Assembly: GCA_031261745.1 (NCBI GenBank)
Contig: JAISJC010000100.1
Location: forward strand, 1 to 53,804
Source of the DNA: Oscillospiraceae bacterium
GTDB lineage: Bacteria; Bacillota; Clostridia; Oscillospirales; Oscillospiraceae
Reading direction: 5' to 3'
DNA length: 53,804 nt
In this document: positions 33,845-43,163 of the stretch, piece after piece
Layout: every line of letters begins with the position of its first letter
How positions within the stretch are numbered: the stretch's first letter is position 1
Program-made: the position numbers and the translations under genes
Notes under the pieces: generated by a model
Told to the model about the DNA's origin: nothing
What the model saw: only the letters and a program-made list of their open reading frames with translations
Database searches by the model: none

Positions 33845-34528
33845 ATGCAGCCTATTATTCAAACGAAAAACCTGTGCAAGTCGTTCGGCGACGCGCCGGT
33901 GCTGTCCGATGTGAATCTCGACATTTTCGCGGGCGAGATTTTCGGCGTGATCGGACGGAGTGGCGCGGGGAAATCCACGCTCGCGCGGTGCTTCAACCTG
34001 CTTGAACGCCCGACGTCGGGGGAGATATTCTTCGGCGGCACGGAACTGACTTCGCTCAAACCGGCGGAGCTTTATAAGGCGCGGCAGAGTATGGGAATGA
34101 TATTCCAGCAGTTTAATCTGCTGATGCAGAGAAACGTGCTGGATAATGTCTGTTTCCCGCTCGAAATCGCGGGAGTGAAGCGCGCGGACGCGCGGAAACG
34201 CGCGGCGGAGTTGCTAGATGTCGTTGGCCTTGCAGATAAGGCAAAAGCCTATCCCGCAAAGCTCTCCGGCGGGCAGAAACAGCGCGTGGCGATTGCGCGC
34301 GCAATCGCGCCGAACCCGAAAGTTTTGCTCTGTGACGAGGCGACGAGCGCGCTTGACCCGGAGACGACGGATGAAATTCTTGAACTGCTGGCGGACATAA
34401 ACAAGCGGTTCGGCATTACGATCGTGATTATCACGCACGAGATGCGCGTCATCGAGACGCTGTGTACCCGCGTCGCCGTTATTTCCGGCAATAAGCTCAC
34501 GGTTGAGGAGGTGGCGCGCAATGGATGA
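33845..34528 (+). CDS. metN: Methionine-type ABC transporter ATP-binding protein without NIL domain
   Basis: The ATPase of a MetNI-type importer. Walker A is GRSGAGKST, the signature [14 protein letters not shown], Walker [12 protein letters not shown], and the H-loop ITHEM. The core matches MetN, including the FNLLxRPTSGEI region. It is only 227 residues, while typical MetN is about 340 because of a C-terminal NIL (ACT-like) domain that binds methionine and shuts the transporter. That domain is absent here, so feedback inhibition by this route should be missing. metI overlaps by 8 nt. Confidence 0.9.
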   Translation: MQPIIQTKNLCKSFGDAPVLSDVNLDIFAGEIFGVIGRSGAGKSTLARCFNLLERPTSGEIFFGGTELTSLKPAELYKARQSMGMIFQQFNLLMQRNVLDNVCFPLEIAGVKRADARKRAAELLDVVGLADKAKAYPAKLSGGQKQRVAIARAIAPNPKVLLCDEATSALDPETTDEILELLADINKRFGITIVIITHEMRVIETLCTRVAVISGNKLTVEEVARNG

Positions 34529-35186
34529 ATTTCTTCGCGAATTCGCGCCGATGCTCGCGGAGGGGCTGTTGGACACGCTGTATATGACACTGTTTTCAAC
34601 CTTTCTCGCGTATGTACTCGGTCTACCCGTAGGCGTGCTGCTCGTCGTGACGGATAAGGACGGATTGAAGCCGCACGCGGCACTCAACCGCGTACTGGGC
34701 ATCGTCGTCAATATCCTGCGATCCATACCGTTTCTGATTCTGCTGATAGCGGTGATTCCGTTCACGCGGTTCGTAGTCGGAACGACAATCGGCTCGTCCG
34801 CGACTGTGGTTCCGCTTGTGATAGCGGCCGCGCCGTTTATCGCGCGGCTCGTAGAAAGCTCGCTGAAAGAGATTGACCGCGGCGCGATTGAGGCCGCGAC
34901 GGCGATGGGAGCCTCGCCTTGGCAGATTGTTTATAAGGTTTTATTGCCGGAGGCGCGTCCGTCGCTGATTCTCGGCGCGGCGATATCCGTGACGACGATT
35001 TTGAGCTATTCGGCAATGGCGGGCATTGTCGGCGGCGGCGGACTGGGCGACATCGCGATACGCTACGGATATTACCGGTACCGCACGAATGTGATGCTCG
35101 TTACAGTCGCGATTCTTGTTATCGTGGTGCAGATATTTCAGGAAGTGGGCGCGAAAGCCGCAAAATGGGGCGACAAACGTCTGTAA
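34521..35186 (+). CDS. metI: Methionine-type ABC transporter permease
   Basis: The membrane subunit, 221 residues with five helices. The MetI signature block is [20 protein letters not shown], followed by [15 protein letters not shown]. The [17 protein letters not shown] ending is specific to the family. ATG 34521 follows GAGGAGGT at 34505-34512 and overlaps metN. It is the last gene of the dual importer operon. Confidence 0.93.
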   Translation: MDEFLREFAPMLAEGLLDTLYMTLFSTFLAYVLGLPVGVLLVVTDKDGLKPHAALNRVLGIVVNILRSIPFLILLIAVIPFTRFVVGTTIGSSATVVPLVIAAAPFIARLVESSLKEIDRGAIEAATAMGASPWQIVYKVLLPEARPSLILGAAISVTTILSYSAMAGIVGGGGLGDIAIRYGYYRYRTNVMLVTVAILVIVVQIFQEVGAKAAKWGDKRL

Positions 35187-35199
35187 TGTATATTTTCCC

Positions 35200-35229
35200 T
35201 TGACTTTACGGTGCTTTATATAGTATAGT
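35200..35229 (+). promoter_or_regulatory. Promoter of the muropeptide operon
   Basis: TTGACT (35200-35205), 18 nt, TATAGT (35224-35229). Confidence 0.65.
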
Positions 35230-35272
35230 GTAACAAATGCACACTATATTTTTTGTATCGGAAGTGCGACTA

Positions 35273-36079
35273 TTGAAGCTGTATATTTCCGCAGATATTG
35301 AGGGCACGGCGGGGATTGCCCATTGGGACGAAACAGACGCCGTTCGCGGCGGTTCGCAATACGATTATTTTTGCGGTCAGATGACGCGCGAGGTTGCCGC
35401 CGCCTGTCGCGGCGCGCAATCGCTCGGAAATTGGGACGTCTATGTGAAAGACGCGCACGACTCCGCGCGGAATATTATTCCGACGGAGCTTCCGCGCGGC
35501 GTTCGCCTGCGCCGCGATTGGAGCGGGAACCCGCTTGTGATGGTCGAGGGGCTGGATGCGGAGCATTTCGACGCGCTCGCACTCACGGGCTACCACAGCG
35601 CGGCGTGGGACGCGGGAAATCCGCTGTCGCACACTATGATTACCGCCGCCGACGAGGTTCTGATTAACGACGAGCGGGCGAGCGAATTTATGATTAGCGC
35701 ATACACCGCGGGAATGCTCGGCGTCCCCGTCGTGTTCCTGTCGGGCGACGAAAATCTCTGTAAATCGGCGAAAGTCTTTATCCCTGGGATTACGACCGTC
35801 GCCGTGAGCAACGGAATCGGCAACGGTTCCGTCGCGATGCACCCGCTCGACGCGGCGGAACGGATTGAGGACGGGACGCGACGCGCGTTGCAGGGCGATT
35901 TGTCGAAGTGTCAGGTCAAAATGCCGGACAGATTTTCCGTTCGGATTAGATACAAGGAACACACGCGCGCGTACCGTATGGGCTGGTACCCCGGCGCGGT
36001 CAGGGTTGACGAGAAAACCATTGAGTTTGAGAGCGCGAATTACGACGATATTCTGCGCTTTTTCCTGTTCGTATTATGA
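35273..36079 (+). CDS. dppA: M55 family D-aminopeptidase (DppA-like)
   Basis: A zinc-dependent D-amino-acid peptidase homologous to B. subtilis DppA, about 268 residues. Metal-ligand motifs are visible: SADIEGTAGI at the N terminus, VKDAHDSARN and LTGYHS. I choose TTG 35273, with GGAAG at 35260-35264, because the family starts MKLYISAD; ATG 35237 would add an odd hydrophobic leader. It overlaps the epimerase gene by 4 nt. Like its homologue it would act in the cytoplasm on D-amino-acid peptides from the cell wall. Confidence 0.9.
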   Translation: MKLYISADIEGTAGIAHWDETDAVRGGSQYDYFCGQMTREVAAACRGAQSLGNWDVYVKDAHDSARNIIPTELPRGVRLRRDWSGNPLVMVEGLDAEHFDALALTGYHSAAWDAGNPLSHTMITAADEVLINDERASEFMISAYTAGMLGVPVVFLSGDENLCKSAKVFIPGITTVAVSNGIGNGSVAMHPLDAAERIEDGTRRALQGDLSKCQVKMPDRFSVRIRYKEHTRAYRMGWYPGAVRVDEKTIEFESANYDDILRFFLFVL

Positions 36080-37143
36080 TTATTAAGAGCGTGACCACGC
36101 GGGAAATAAGCGTCCCGCTCGTGCGTCCCTTTAAGACGGCTCTGCGTACGGTGACGAGCGCGGAGAGCGTCATTGTGCGCATTGAGACCGACGACGGCCT
36201 TGTCGGTCTCGGCGAAGCCACGCCGACCGCCGTAATCACGGGCGACACAAAGGGGAGCATTCTCTGCGCAATAAATGACTTTCTCGCGCCGACAATCGTC
36301 GGGCGCGATTTGTTTGAGTTTGACGGTGTGCTGCGCGATATGAATAAGGCGATTTATCGCAATACCTCGGCGAAAGCCGCCGTGGATATGGCGTTGTACG
36401 ACATCTATTCGCAGGCACTGGGGCTGCCGCTGTATAAACTGCTCGGCGGCGCGAAAAAGACGATTGAAACCGATATGACAATCAGTCTGAACGACACGAA
36501 AACAATGGTTGCGGACAGCCTCGCCGCCGTCGGCGACGGTTACCGCATTCTGAAAATCAAGGTCGGCAAGGGCGGAGCGGGGGACGCGGACGCGGTGCGC
36601 GAGATTCGCCGCGCCGTCGGTGCGGATATTGTCCTCCGCGTGGACGCGAATCAGGGTTGGAGCGTCAGGGACGCAATCCGCGCCATCGGGGCAATGGAGG
36701 ACGCGGGACTGGACATCGAACTCGTCGAGCAGCCCGTCGCGGCGCGCGACCTCGCGGGGCTGAAAGCGGTCACGGCGAGCGTCCGAACCGACATTCTCGC
36801 CGACGAGGCGGTGTTTACGCCGGAGGACGCGGTTACGATTATACGGGAGCGCGCGGCGGATTTAATAAACATAAAGCTGATGAAAACGGGCGGGATTTAC
36901 AACGCGCTGCGGATTTGCGCGATTGCGGAGAGCTTTGACGTGAAATGTATGATGGGTTGTATGCTCGAAACCAAGCTCGCCGTTTCCGCCGCGGCGCACC
37001 TCGCCTGCGGCAGGGGCATTATCACTATGGCGGACCTCGACGGGCCGGGAATGGCGACCTTTGACCCCTATACGGGCGGACCCGTATTCAACGGAGCGGA
37101 TATTTTTATGCCGGAGGCAAACGGCATAGGAATTTCGTTATAA
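36076..37143 (+). CDS. ykfB: L-Ala-D/L-Glu (dipeptide) epimerase
   Basis: An enolase-superfamily enzyme that epimerises L-Ala-D-Glu released from murein to L-Ala-L-Glu. The N-terminal capping domain is followed by the TIM barrel with the catalytic lysine in LKIKVG, metal ligands in LRVDANQGW, LVEQPV and LADEAV, and the second lysine in NIKLMKTGG. The specificity loop near the end reads ADLDGP. It has 355 residues, the normal length. It is part of the muropeptide operon and overlaps the dppA-like gene by 4 nt. Confidence 0.92.
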   Translation: MIIKSVTTREISVPLVRPFKTALRTVTSAESVIVRIETDDGLVGLGEATPTAVITGDTKGSILCAINDFLAPTIVGRDLFEFDGVLRDMNKAIYRNTSAKAAVDMALYDIYSQALGLPLYKLLGGAKKTIETDMTISLNDTKTMVADSLAAVGDGYRILKIKVGKGGAGDADAVREIRRAVGADIVLRVDANQGWSVRDAIRAIGAMEDAGLDIELVEQPVAARDLAGLKAVTASVRTDILADEAVFTPEDAVTIIRERAADLINIKLMKTGGIYNALRICAIAESFDVKCMMGCMLETKLAVSAAAHLACGRGIITMADLDGPGMATFDPYTGGPVFNGADIFMPEANGIGISL

Positions 37144-37167
37144 ATAAGAGAAAGAAAAGGAGAAACA

Positions 37168-39177
37168 ATGAAAACGAGAAAGCTAATCAGTCTGTTCCTG
37201 TGCGCGGTGCTGGCGGTCGGTCTGCTTGCCGGTTGCGGCACAACCACCGACAAACCGGCGGACAAGCCGGCAGACGGCGTTGAGCCGGCGGCCGAGAGCG
37301 TTTACCGCCTGCTGTACAGCGGCGAATTTACCACGCTCAACTACTACGCCACGGGCAACACTCACGAATACAAAGTGCTTGCAAACTGCGTTGACGCATT
37401 GCTTGAATACGACAAGTACGGCATTGCGCGCCCCGCCCTCGCGGAGACGTGGGAGCATAACGCGGACTATACCGAGTGGACGTTCCACCTCCGCCGCGGC
37501 GTAAAATGGGTGGACTACACGGGCGCGGAGGTCGCGGAAGTCACCGCGTACGACTTCGTAACGGCGGCGGAATGGGTCAACGACGCGCACAACGACAGCG
37601 GCGTGCAGTATTCCTACACCGACGTGCTGAACGCCGACAATTTCTACGAGTCAACGGCGTCGCAGCTTGAAGCCGAGAACGCGGTCACGGACGGTAAAGC
37701 CGCAACGGTCGAGGCGTACTATGCCGAGAACGGCATTGACGCGGCGGCGTTCACGACGTTTGAGGATGTAGGCGTAAAAGCGACGGACGACTACACGCTC
37801 ATCTACACGACGACGGGACCCTGCACATACTTTGAGTCAATGGTCACGTATGTGGCGTTCCTGCCTGTCTCGCAGGCGTTTTTGGACGAGCAGGGCGAGA
37901 ACTTCGGGCAGGACAACGAGACGCTGCTGTATTGCGGCGCGTACCTGCTGTCCGAATATGAGCCGCAGGGTCACCGCACGCTCGTAAAGAACCCGACGTA
38001 CTGGGATATCGGCAACGTCACAATCGACAGGGTGCAGTACACCTACAATGCCGACGACATCACAATCTCACCGACGATGTACAAGAACGGCGAGGTGGAT
38101 TACGCTCAAATCGGCACGGACATTCTCGACGACTGGTACAGCGACCCCGTGACGAAAGAATTTGTCCACCCGACGACGCCGGTTCGCAGCTTTTCGTACT
38201 TCTTCCCGTTTAACTTCGAGCCGCGCTTTGACGCGAAGTACAATCCCGCGAACTGGACAATCGCGGTGAATAACGAGAACTTCCGTCAGTCGCTGTTCCA
38301 CGCGCTCGACGCGAAAAAGGCTCTTGCCGTGCAGGACCCGTACGCGCCGGAAACGCTTGTCTCCAAGGGACTCACACCGTTTAATATTGCCGGCGTAGGC
38401 GACAAGGACTATACGGAATTCGGCGACCTCGCGACCGTCCGCGCGGCGGAATACTTCGACGAGACGCTCGCGAAGCAGTACCGCGACACGGCGAAAACGG
38501 AGCTGACCGCCGCGGGCGCGACGTTCCCCGTCATCGTCTATATGCCGTATAACCCGACAATCCTCGACTGGGAAAAACAGTGCGTCGTCATTGAGCAGCA
38601 GATGGAGGGTCTGCTCGGCTCCGACTACATCGACATCGTAGTCGAAGCCGGACCTACCGAGGGCTTCCTCGGCGCGACGCGCAGAAACGGCAATTACGCG
38701 TTCAACCGCTGCAACTGGGGCGCGGATTACGCCGACCCGCAGACGTTTACCGATCCGTTCGCGTCGGGTAACACGTATAACTTTATGTACACCGACGCAA
38801 ACAAAGTCCTCGGTGACATTCCCGCGACGAATAAAACCGCCGAGACACAGGCTCTCGTGACCGAGTATTTCAGGCTTCTGGACGAAGCCAAAGCCTCAAA
38901 GACGGATATTCTGGACCGCTATGAGAAATTTGCGAACGCCGAGGCGTTCCTCATCAAACACGCGCTCGTCGTGCCGTTCTCGGTGGACACGGACGGCTAC
39001 CTCGCGGACGACATTAATCCGTTCACGCGTCCCGACGCCGCTTTCGGCGTGTCACCGTTCCTGTACAAGGGTGCGGAGCTGATGGCGAAATCCTTCTCAG
39101 CCGATGAATTCGTCGCCGCCCGCACGCAGTGGGAACTCGAACGCGACGCCGCCAAGGCCGCCGCCGCGCGGGGCTGA
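37168..39177 (+). CDS. dppE: Oligopeptide-binding lipoprotein (family 5), probable muropeptide receptor
   Basis: A 669-residue extracellular lipoprotein with lipobox LLAGC (C23). The body is a family 5 solute-binding protein (YRLLYSGEFTTLNYY, ALAETWEHNADYTEWTFHLR, RRGVKW, and the GADYADPQTFTDPF block). It is longer than typical DppE/OppA (about 540) because of an insertion around residues 150-200. In B. subtilis DppE delivers murein tripeptide; the surrounding enzymes suggest the same here. AAAGGAG precedes ATG 37168. Confidence 0.88.
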   Translation: MKTRKLISLFLCAVLAVGLLAGCGTTTDKPADKPADGVEPAAESVYRLLYSGEFTTLNYYATGNTHEYKVLANCVDALLEYDKYGIARPALAETWEHNADYTEWTFHLRRGVKWVDYTGAEVAEVTAYDFVTAAEWVNDAHNDSGVQYSYTDVLNADNFYESTASQLEAENAVTDGKAATVEAYYAENGIDAAAFTTFEDVGVKATDDYTLIYTTTGPCTYFESMVTYVAFLPVSQAFLDEQGENFGQDNETLLYCGAYLLSEYEPQGHRTLVKNPTYWDIGNVTIDRVQYTYNADDITISPTMYKNGEVDYAQIGTDILDDWYSDPVTKEFVHPTTPVRSFSYFFPFNFEPRFDAKYNPANWTIAVNNENFRQSLFHALDAKKALAVQDPYAPETLVSKGLTPFNIAGVGDKDYTEFGDLATVRAAEYFDETLAKQYRDTAKTELTAAGATFPVIVYMPYNPTILDWEKQCVVIEQQMEGLLGSDYIDIVVEAGPTEGFLGATRRNGNYAFNRCNWGADYADPQTFTDPFASGNTYNFMYTDANKVLGDIPATNKTAETQALVTEYFRLLDEAKASKTDILDRYEKFANAEAFLIKHALVVPFSVDTDGYLADDINPFTRPDAAFGVSPFLYKGAELMAKSFSADEFVAARTQWELERDAAKAAAARG

Positions 39178-39221
39178 TCCGGAATAACGGAAAAAACTTT
39201 ACGCAGGGGGAGTGAGCCAAA

Positions 39222-40190
39222 ATGATCAAGTATATACTGAAAAGAATCGGCAGCTCACTCCTGACGCTGTTTCTGATTGTTACAATCGCTTTCTGCCTCC
39301 TCCGGCTAATGCCGGAGGAGGGATATTTCAATAACTACGACAAGATGTCCCCGACGAAAATCAAGGTCGGGCGTGAGATGCTCGGCCTCAACGCTCCGAT
39401 GTATCTGCAACTCGGCAGATTCTACAAGCAGATTATCACCCTCGATCTCGGCGTCTCCTCGCGTTATCGCGTAAATACGCCGATCAACAAGATTATCGGT
39501 CCCAAGATGCTGCTGTCGCTGAAAATGGGAATGCTCGGCGTCGGGTTTTCGCTCGTTATCGGGCTGTCGCTCGGCGTTATAATGTCCAAAAGCGCGCGCA
39601 GTAAGTCGCGCTTCAAGCTCTGGGACAAGCTCGGCAGCGCGTTTGTTGTGATTATTCAGGCCGTACCTATGGCGGTATACTGCCTTTTTATACAGATTTT
39701 CGGCACGGAGCTGCTGAACCGGTTTTTCCGGTTGCCTATGCTGTTCTCGCGCGAGAACAGTCTCACGTGGATTCTGCCCGTGTTCTCCTACGCGCTCGGC
39801 GGGATCAGTATGTACGCGATGTGGACGCGCCGCTATATGAACGACGAGGCGAACAAGGATTACGTGCTGCTCGCGCGTGCAAAGGGCGTTTCGGCGGGGA
39901 AAATCTCGCGCAGTCATATCTTCCGCAACGCGATTGTCCCGCTGATTCAGTATATTCCGACGTCCGTCGCGCTCACGCTGATGGGCAGCCTTTACGTCGA
40001 GTCGCGGTACTCGATTCCCGGAATGGGCGGGCTGCTTGTGGACGTGATTAAGAAGCAGGACAACCCTATGGTTCAGGCACTTGTGCTGATTTATTCCGCG
40101 CTGTCCGTCGCCGCCGTGCTTATCGGCGATATACTTATGGCGTTGGCCGACCCGCGTATATCCCTCGGTAAAAAGGAGGATGTACGATGA
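39222..40190 (+). CDS. dppB: Oligopeptide ABC transporter permease (DppB-like)
   Basis: The first permease, 322 residues. The N terminus MIKYILKRIGSSLLTLFLIV is the classic OppB/DppB start. The coupling loop is DYVLLARAKGVSAGKISRSH, and VESRYSIPGMGGLLVDVIKK follows. GGGGGAGTG precedes ATG 39222. Its stop overlaps the dppC start by 4 nt. Confidence 0.92.
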   Translation: MIKYILKRIGSSLLTLFLIVTIAFCLLRLMPEEGYFNNYDKMSPTKIKVGREMLGLNAPMYLQLGRFYKQIITLDLGVSSRYRVNTPINKIIGPKMLLSLKMGMLGVGFSLVIGLSLGVIMSKSARSKSRFKLWDKLGSAFVVIIQAVPMAVYCLFIQIFGTELLNRFFRLPMLFSRENSLTWILPVFSYALGGISMYAMWTRRYMNDEANKDYVLLARAKGVSAGKISRSHIFRNAIVPLIQYIPTSVALTLMGSLYVESRYSIPGMGGLLVDVIKKQDNPMVQALVLIYSALSVAAVLIGDILMALADPRISLGKKEDVR

Positions 40191-41197
40191 GCATACGCAA
40201 AAAACAGGCCGCGCTCGTTGAAGCCCTCACGGATCCGATTCGCGCGGGGTACGCGGAACTGTCCGAGGCGGAGCAGTTCACGTTTGCGGAATACAAGCCG
40301 GAGGAGGCGGAGAGAACCGGTTATTCGGGATATTCGTATTGGAAAAGTACGTTTCGTGTGTTTTCCAAGAACAGGGTTGCGATGTTTTTCACTGTGCTTA
40401 TCGTCGTGACGCTGCTGTTCACGTTTATTCAGCCGTTAATACCGGGACAAAAAGACCCGAACCTCATTTACAACGACCCCGCCACGGGTATGCAATTCCG
40501 CAACCTGCCGCCGTCTGAGGATTTCTGGTTCGGCACCAACTCAATCGGACAGGACCTGTGGAGCCGCACGTGGGCGGGGACGCGCACGTCGCTGTTGATC
40601 GGCTTCGCCGTCGCGGTCACCGAGGCGGTCATCGGGATTTTTATCGGCGTGATGTGGGGCTATGTGCGAAAGCTGGACTTTTTGTTTACGGAGATTTACA
40701 ACGTATTTGACAATGTTCCGCAGACGCTCGTGCTGATATTGCTGTCGTATATCTTAAACCCCGGCGTAGCGACGATTATCATCGCGCTGAGCCTGACGGG
40801 GTGGATGACGACGGCGCGGTTTATCCGCAATCAGGCGATTATCCTGCGCGACCGCGACTACAACCTCGCGTCCGTCTGCCTCGGCACGCCGACGCACCGC
40901 ATAATCACGAAAAATCTGCTGCCGTACCTCGTTTCAATTATCACGATGCGTATGGCGATGGCGATTCCGTCGGCGATCTCAAACGAGGTTTTCGTCTCGT
41001 ACATCGGCCTCGGTCTGCCGCTGAATATTCCGTCGCTTGGGAACCTCGTGTCGAGCGGCGTGGACAAGATTATGCAGGCGTCGCTGCGGTACCAGATTGT
41101 GTTTCCGGTGATTGTCCTGTCGGTCGTCACTATTTCGTTTTATGTCATCGGCAACGCCATTGCGGACGCGGCGGATCCGAAAAACCACGTGGATTAG
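40187..41197 (+). CDS. dppC: Oligopeptide ABC transporter permease (DppC-like)
   Basis: The second permease, 336 residues, with the OppC N-terminal extension ahead of the first helix and the periplasmic-type segment FWFGTNSIGQDLWSRTWAGT, then RTSLLIGF. The coupling loop is QAIILRDRDYNLASVCLGTP. AAAGGAGG precedes ATG 40187, overlapping dppB by ATGA. Confidence 0.92.
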   Translation: MSIRKKQAALVEALTDPIRAGYAELSEAEQFTFAEYKPEEAERTGYSGYSYWKSTFRVFSKNRVAMFFTVLIVVTLLFTFIQPLIPGQKDPNLIYNDPATGMQFRNLPPSEDFWFGTNSIGQDLWSRTWAGTRTSLLIGFAVAVTEAVIGIFIGVMWGYVRKLDFLFTEIYNVFDNVPQTLVLILLSYILNPGVATIIIALSLTGWMTTARFIRNQAIILRDRDYNLASVCLGTPTHRIITKNLLPYLVSIITMRMAMAIPSAISNEVFVSYIGLGLPLNIPSLGNLVSSGVDKIMQASLRYQIVFPVIVLSVVTISFYVIGNAIADAADPKNHVD

Positions 41198-41208
41198 GGG
41201 AGATGAAT

Positions 41209-42243
41209 ATGGAAACAATCATCTCGGTCAAGGACTTGGACATAAAATTCAACCTGCGCGGGCAGATTCTGCACGCAATCCGCGGGGTTTCGCTTGATAT
41301 TTATAAGGGCGAGAGCCTTGCGGTCGTCGGCGAGTCCGGCAGCGGCAAGAGCGTGTTTTTCAAGAGTATGATGGGGCTTTTAGACGCAAACGGATTCATT
41401 TCCGGCGGGGAGATTCTGTATAACGGGCGCGACCTCACGAAAATAACGAAAGAAAAGGACTGGATGTCCATTCGCGGCAGCGAGATAGCTATTGTTATGC
41501 AGGACCCGATGACGAGCCTGAACCCCCTGCACACCGTAGGCGCGCAGGTCACCGAAGCGGTAAAGATTCATCAGGGGCTGCGCGGAATGGCGGCGAAAAT
41601 GGCGGCGATTGAGCATCTCGCCGACGTCGGAATACCGGAGCCGGAACGCCGATATAACCAGTACCCGCACGAGTTTTCCGGCGGTATGCGCCAGCGGGCG
41701 TGCATCGCGATTGCAATCGCCTGTAAGCCGAAAGTGCTGATTTGCGACGAGCCGACGACCGCGCTCGACGTGACAATCCAGGCGCAGATTTTGGAGCTTA
41801 TCAAGCAAATGAAGCGCAGATACAACCTGACCACGATATACATCACGCACGACCTCGGCGTCGTCGCCGGAGTTGCTGACCGCGTTCTCGTGATGTACGC
41901 GGGCGATTTTGTCGAAATCGCGAGCGTCGAGGAGCTTTTTTACGACCCGCGGCACCCGTATACCTGGGCGTTACTGTCGGGAATGCCGCAGCTCGGCGTT
42001 CGCGGCGAGGACCTGTACTCTATCGCGGGAACGCCGCCTAACCTGACATATCCCATCGCGGGAGACGCGGTCGCGCCGCGCAATCCGAACGCGCTGAAAA
42101 TTGATTTCGTGAGCCGGCCGCCGCTTTTTGAGGTCTCGCCGACGCACAAGGTGCGCTCCTGGACGCTCGACCCGCGCGCTCCGGAGATACCGGTCCCCGA
42201 AAATATCCTCCGTATGCGGAGAGCAGGGGGGCGGGGGCTGTGA
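41209..42243 (+). CDS. dppD: Oligopeptide ABC transporter ATP-binding protein (DppD-like)
   Basis: An ATPase of the peptide importer, 344 residues. Walker A is GESGSGKS, the signature FSGGMRQR, Walker B LICDEPTTALDVTIQAQ, and the H-loop ITHDLG. The C-terminal tail carries the oligopeptide_C region (HPYTWALLSGMPQL). ATG 41209 has GGGGAG at 41197-41202 at proper spacing; ATG 41203 would touch it. The stop overlaps dppF by 4 nt. Confidence 0.93.
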   Translation: METIISVKDLDIKFNLRGQILHAIRGVSLDIYKGESLAVVGESGSGKSVFFKSMMGLLDANGFISGGEILYNGRDLTKITKEKDWMSIRGSEIAIVMQDPMTSLNPLHTVGAQVTEAVKIHQGLRGMAAKMAAIEHLADVGIPEPERRYNQYPHEFSGGMRQRACIAIAIACKPKVLICDEPTTALDVTIQAQILELIKQMKRRYNLTTIYITHDLGVVAGVADRVLVMYAGDFVEIASVEELFYDPRHPYTWALLSGMPQLGVRGEDLYSIAGTPPNLTYPIAGDAVAPRNPNALKIDFVSRPPLFEVSPTHKVRSWTLDPRAPEIPVPENILRMRRAGGRGL

Positions 42244-43163
42244 GCGAAAAAATCCTTGAAGTAGAACATCTGAGCGTTGTTTTTGGTCGCGGTAAAAAGG
42301 CGTTTAAGGCCGTTGACGACGTGAGCTTTTCGCTTGAAAAGGGTGAGAATTTTGGCATCGTCGGCGAATCCGGCAGCGGCAAAACCACAATCGGGCGCAC
42401 GATTATGCGGATTTGCAGAGCGGCCGAGGGCAGCGTCAAATTCAAGGGCGAGGTGATCAGCGGCAAGGTCTCAAACAAGAACGACAAGAAGCTGACAGAC
42501 CAGATTCAGATGATTTTTCAGGACCCGATGTCCTCGCTCAATGAGCGGGCAAAGGTCGGATATATCGTCAGCGAAGGGCTTTATCGCGACAAAACGCTGT
42601 CGCGCGCCGCGCGTGAGGACAGGGCCGCGAAGGCTTTGATTGAGGTCGGACTGCGCACGGAGCTTGCGAGCCGGTTCCCTCACGAGTTCTCCGGCGGGCA
42701 GCGGCAACGCATCGGAATCGCGCGCGCGATGGTGATGGAGCCGGAGCTGATTATCGCGGACGAGCCGATTTCCGCGCTCGATATGTCGATTCGGGCGCAG
42801 GTGCTTAACGTGATGAACAGACTGAAACGCGAACACGCGCTGACGATGATTTTCATCTCACACGACCTGTCCGTGACGCGCTTTATCTGCGACAGAATCG
42901 CCTGTCTGCACAAGGGCGTTCTCGTCGAGATGGCGGACACGGAGACGCTGTACAGCAACCCGCTGCACCCGTACACGCAGTCGCTTCTGTCGGCGGTGCC
43001 GCAGCCGGATCCGCGCGCGGAGAAAAAGAAAAAGCTGATAGCCTACGACGCGTCTATGCACGATTATACAGTTGACAAACCGATTTGGTGCGAGATCGCG
43101 CCGGGGCATTTTGTGCGCGGCTCCGAGAAAGAACTTGAAAAATACAGGGGTACGCTACTGTGA
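42240..43163 (+). CDS. dppF: Oligopeptide ABC transporter ATP-binding protein (DppF-like)
   Basis: The second ATPase, 307 residues, starting at GTG 42240 and overlapping dppD by GTGA. Walker A is GESGSGKTT, the signature FSGGQRQRIGIARA, Walker B LIIADEPISALDMSIRAQ, the H-loop ISHDLS, and the C-terminal HPYTQSLLSAVP block is typical of DppF/OppF. It is followed by the LD-carboxypeptidase with a 4-nt overlap. Confidence 0.93.
   Translation: MSEKILEVEHLSVVFGRGKKAFKAVDDVSFSLEKGENFGIVGESGSGKTTIGRTIMRICRAAEGSVKFKGEVISGKVSNKNDKKLTDQIQMIFQDPMSSLNERAKVGYIVSEGLYRDKTLSRAAREDRAAKALIEVGLRTELASRFPHEFSGGQRQRIGIARAMVMEPELIIADEPISALDMSIRAQVLNVMNRLKREHALTMIFISHDLSVTRFICDRIACLHKGVLVEMADTETLYSNPLHPYTQSLLSAVPQPDPRAEKKKKLIAYDASMHDYTVDKPIWCEIAPGHFVRGSEKELEKYRGTLL

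Noticed and set aside
40801-41208. N-terminal extension of the DppD-like ATPase by 136 codons
   Set aside because: It overlaps dppC in another frame, shows no family similarity and lacks a ribosome binding site. GGGGAG before ATG 41209 marks the real start.
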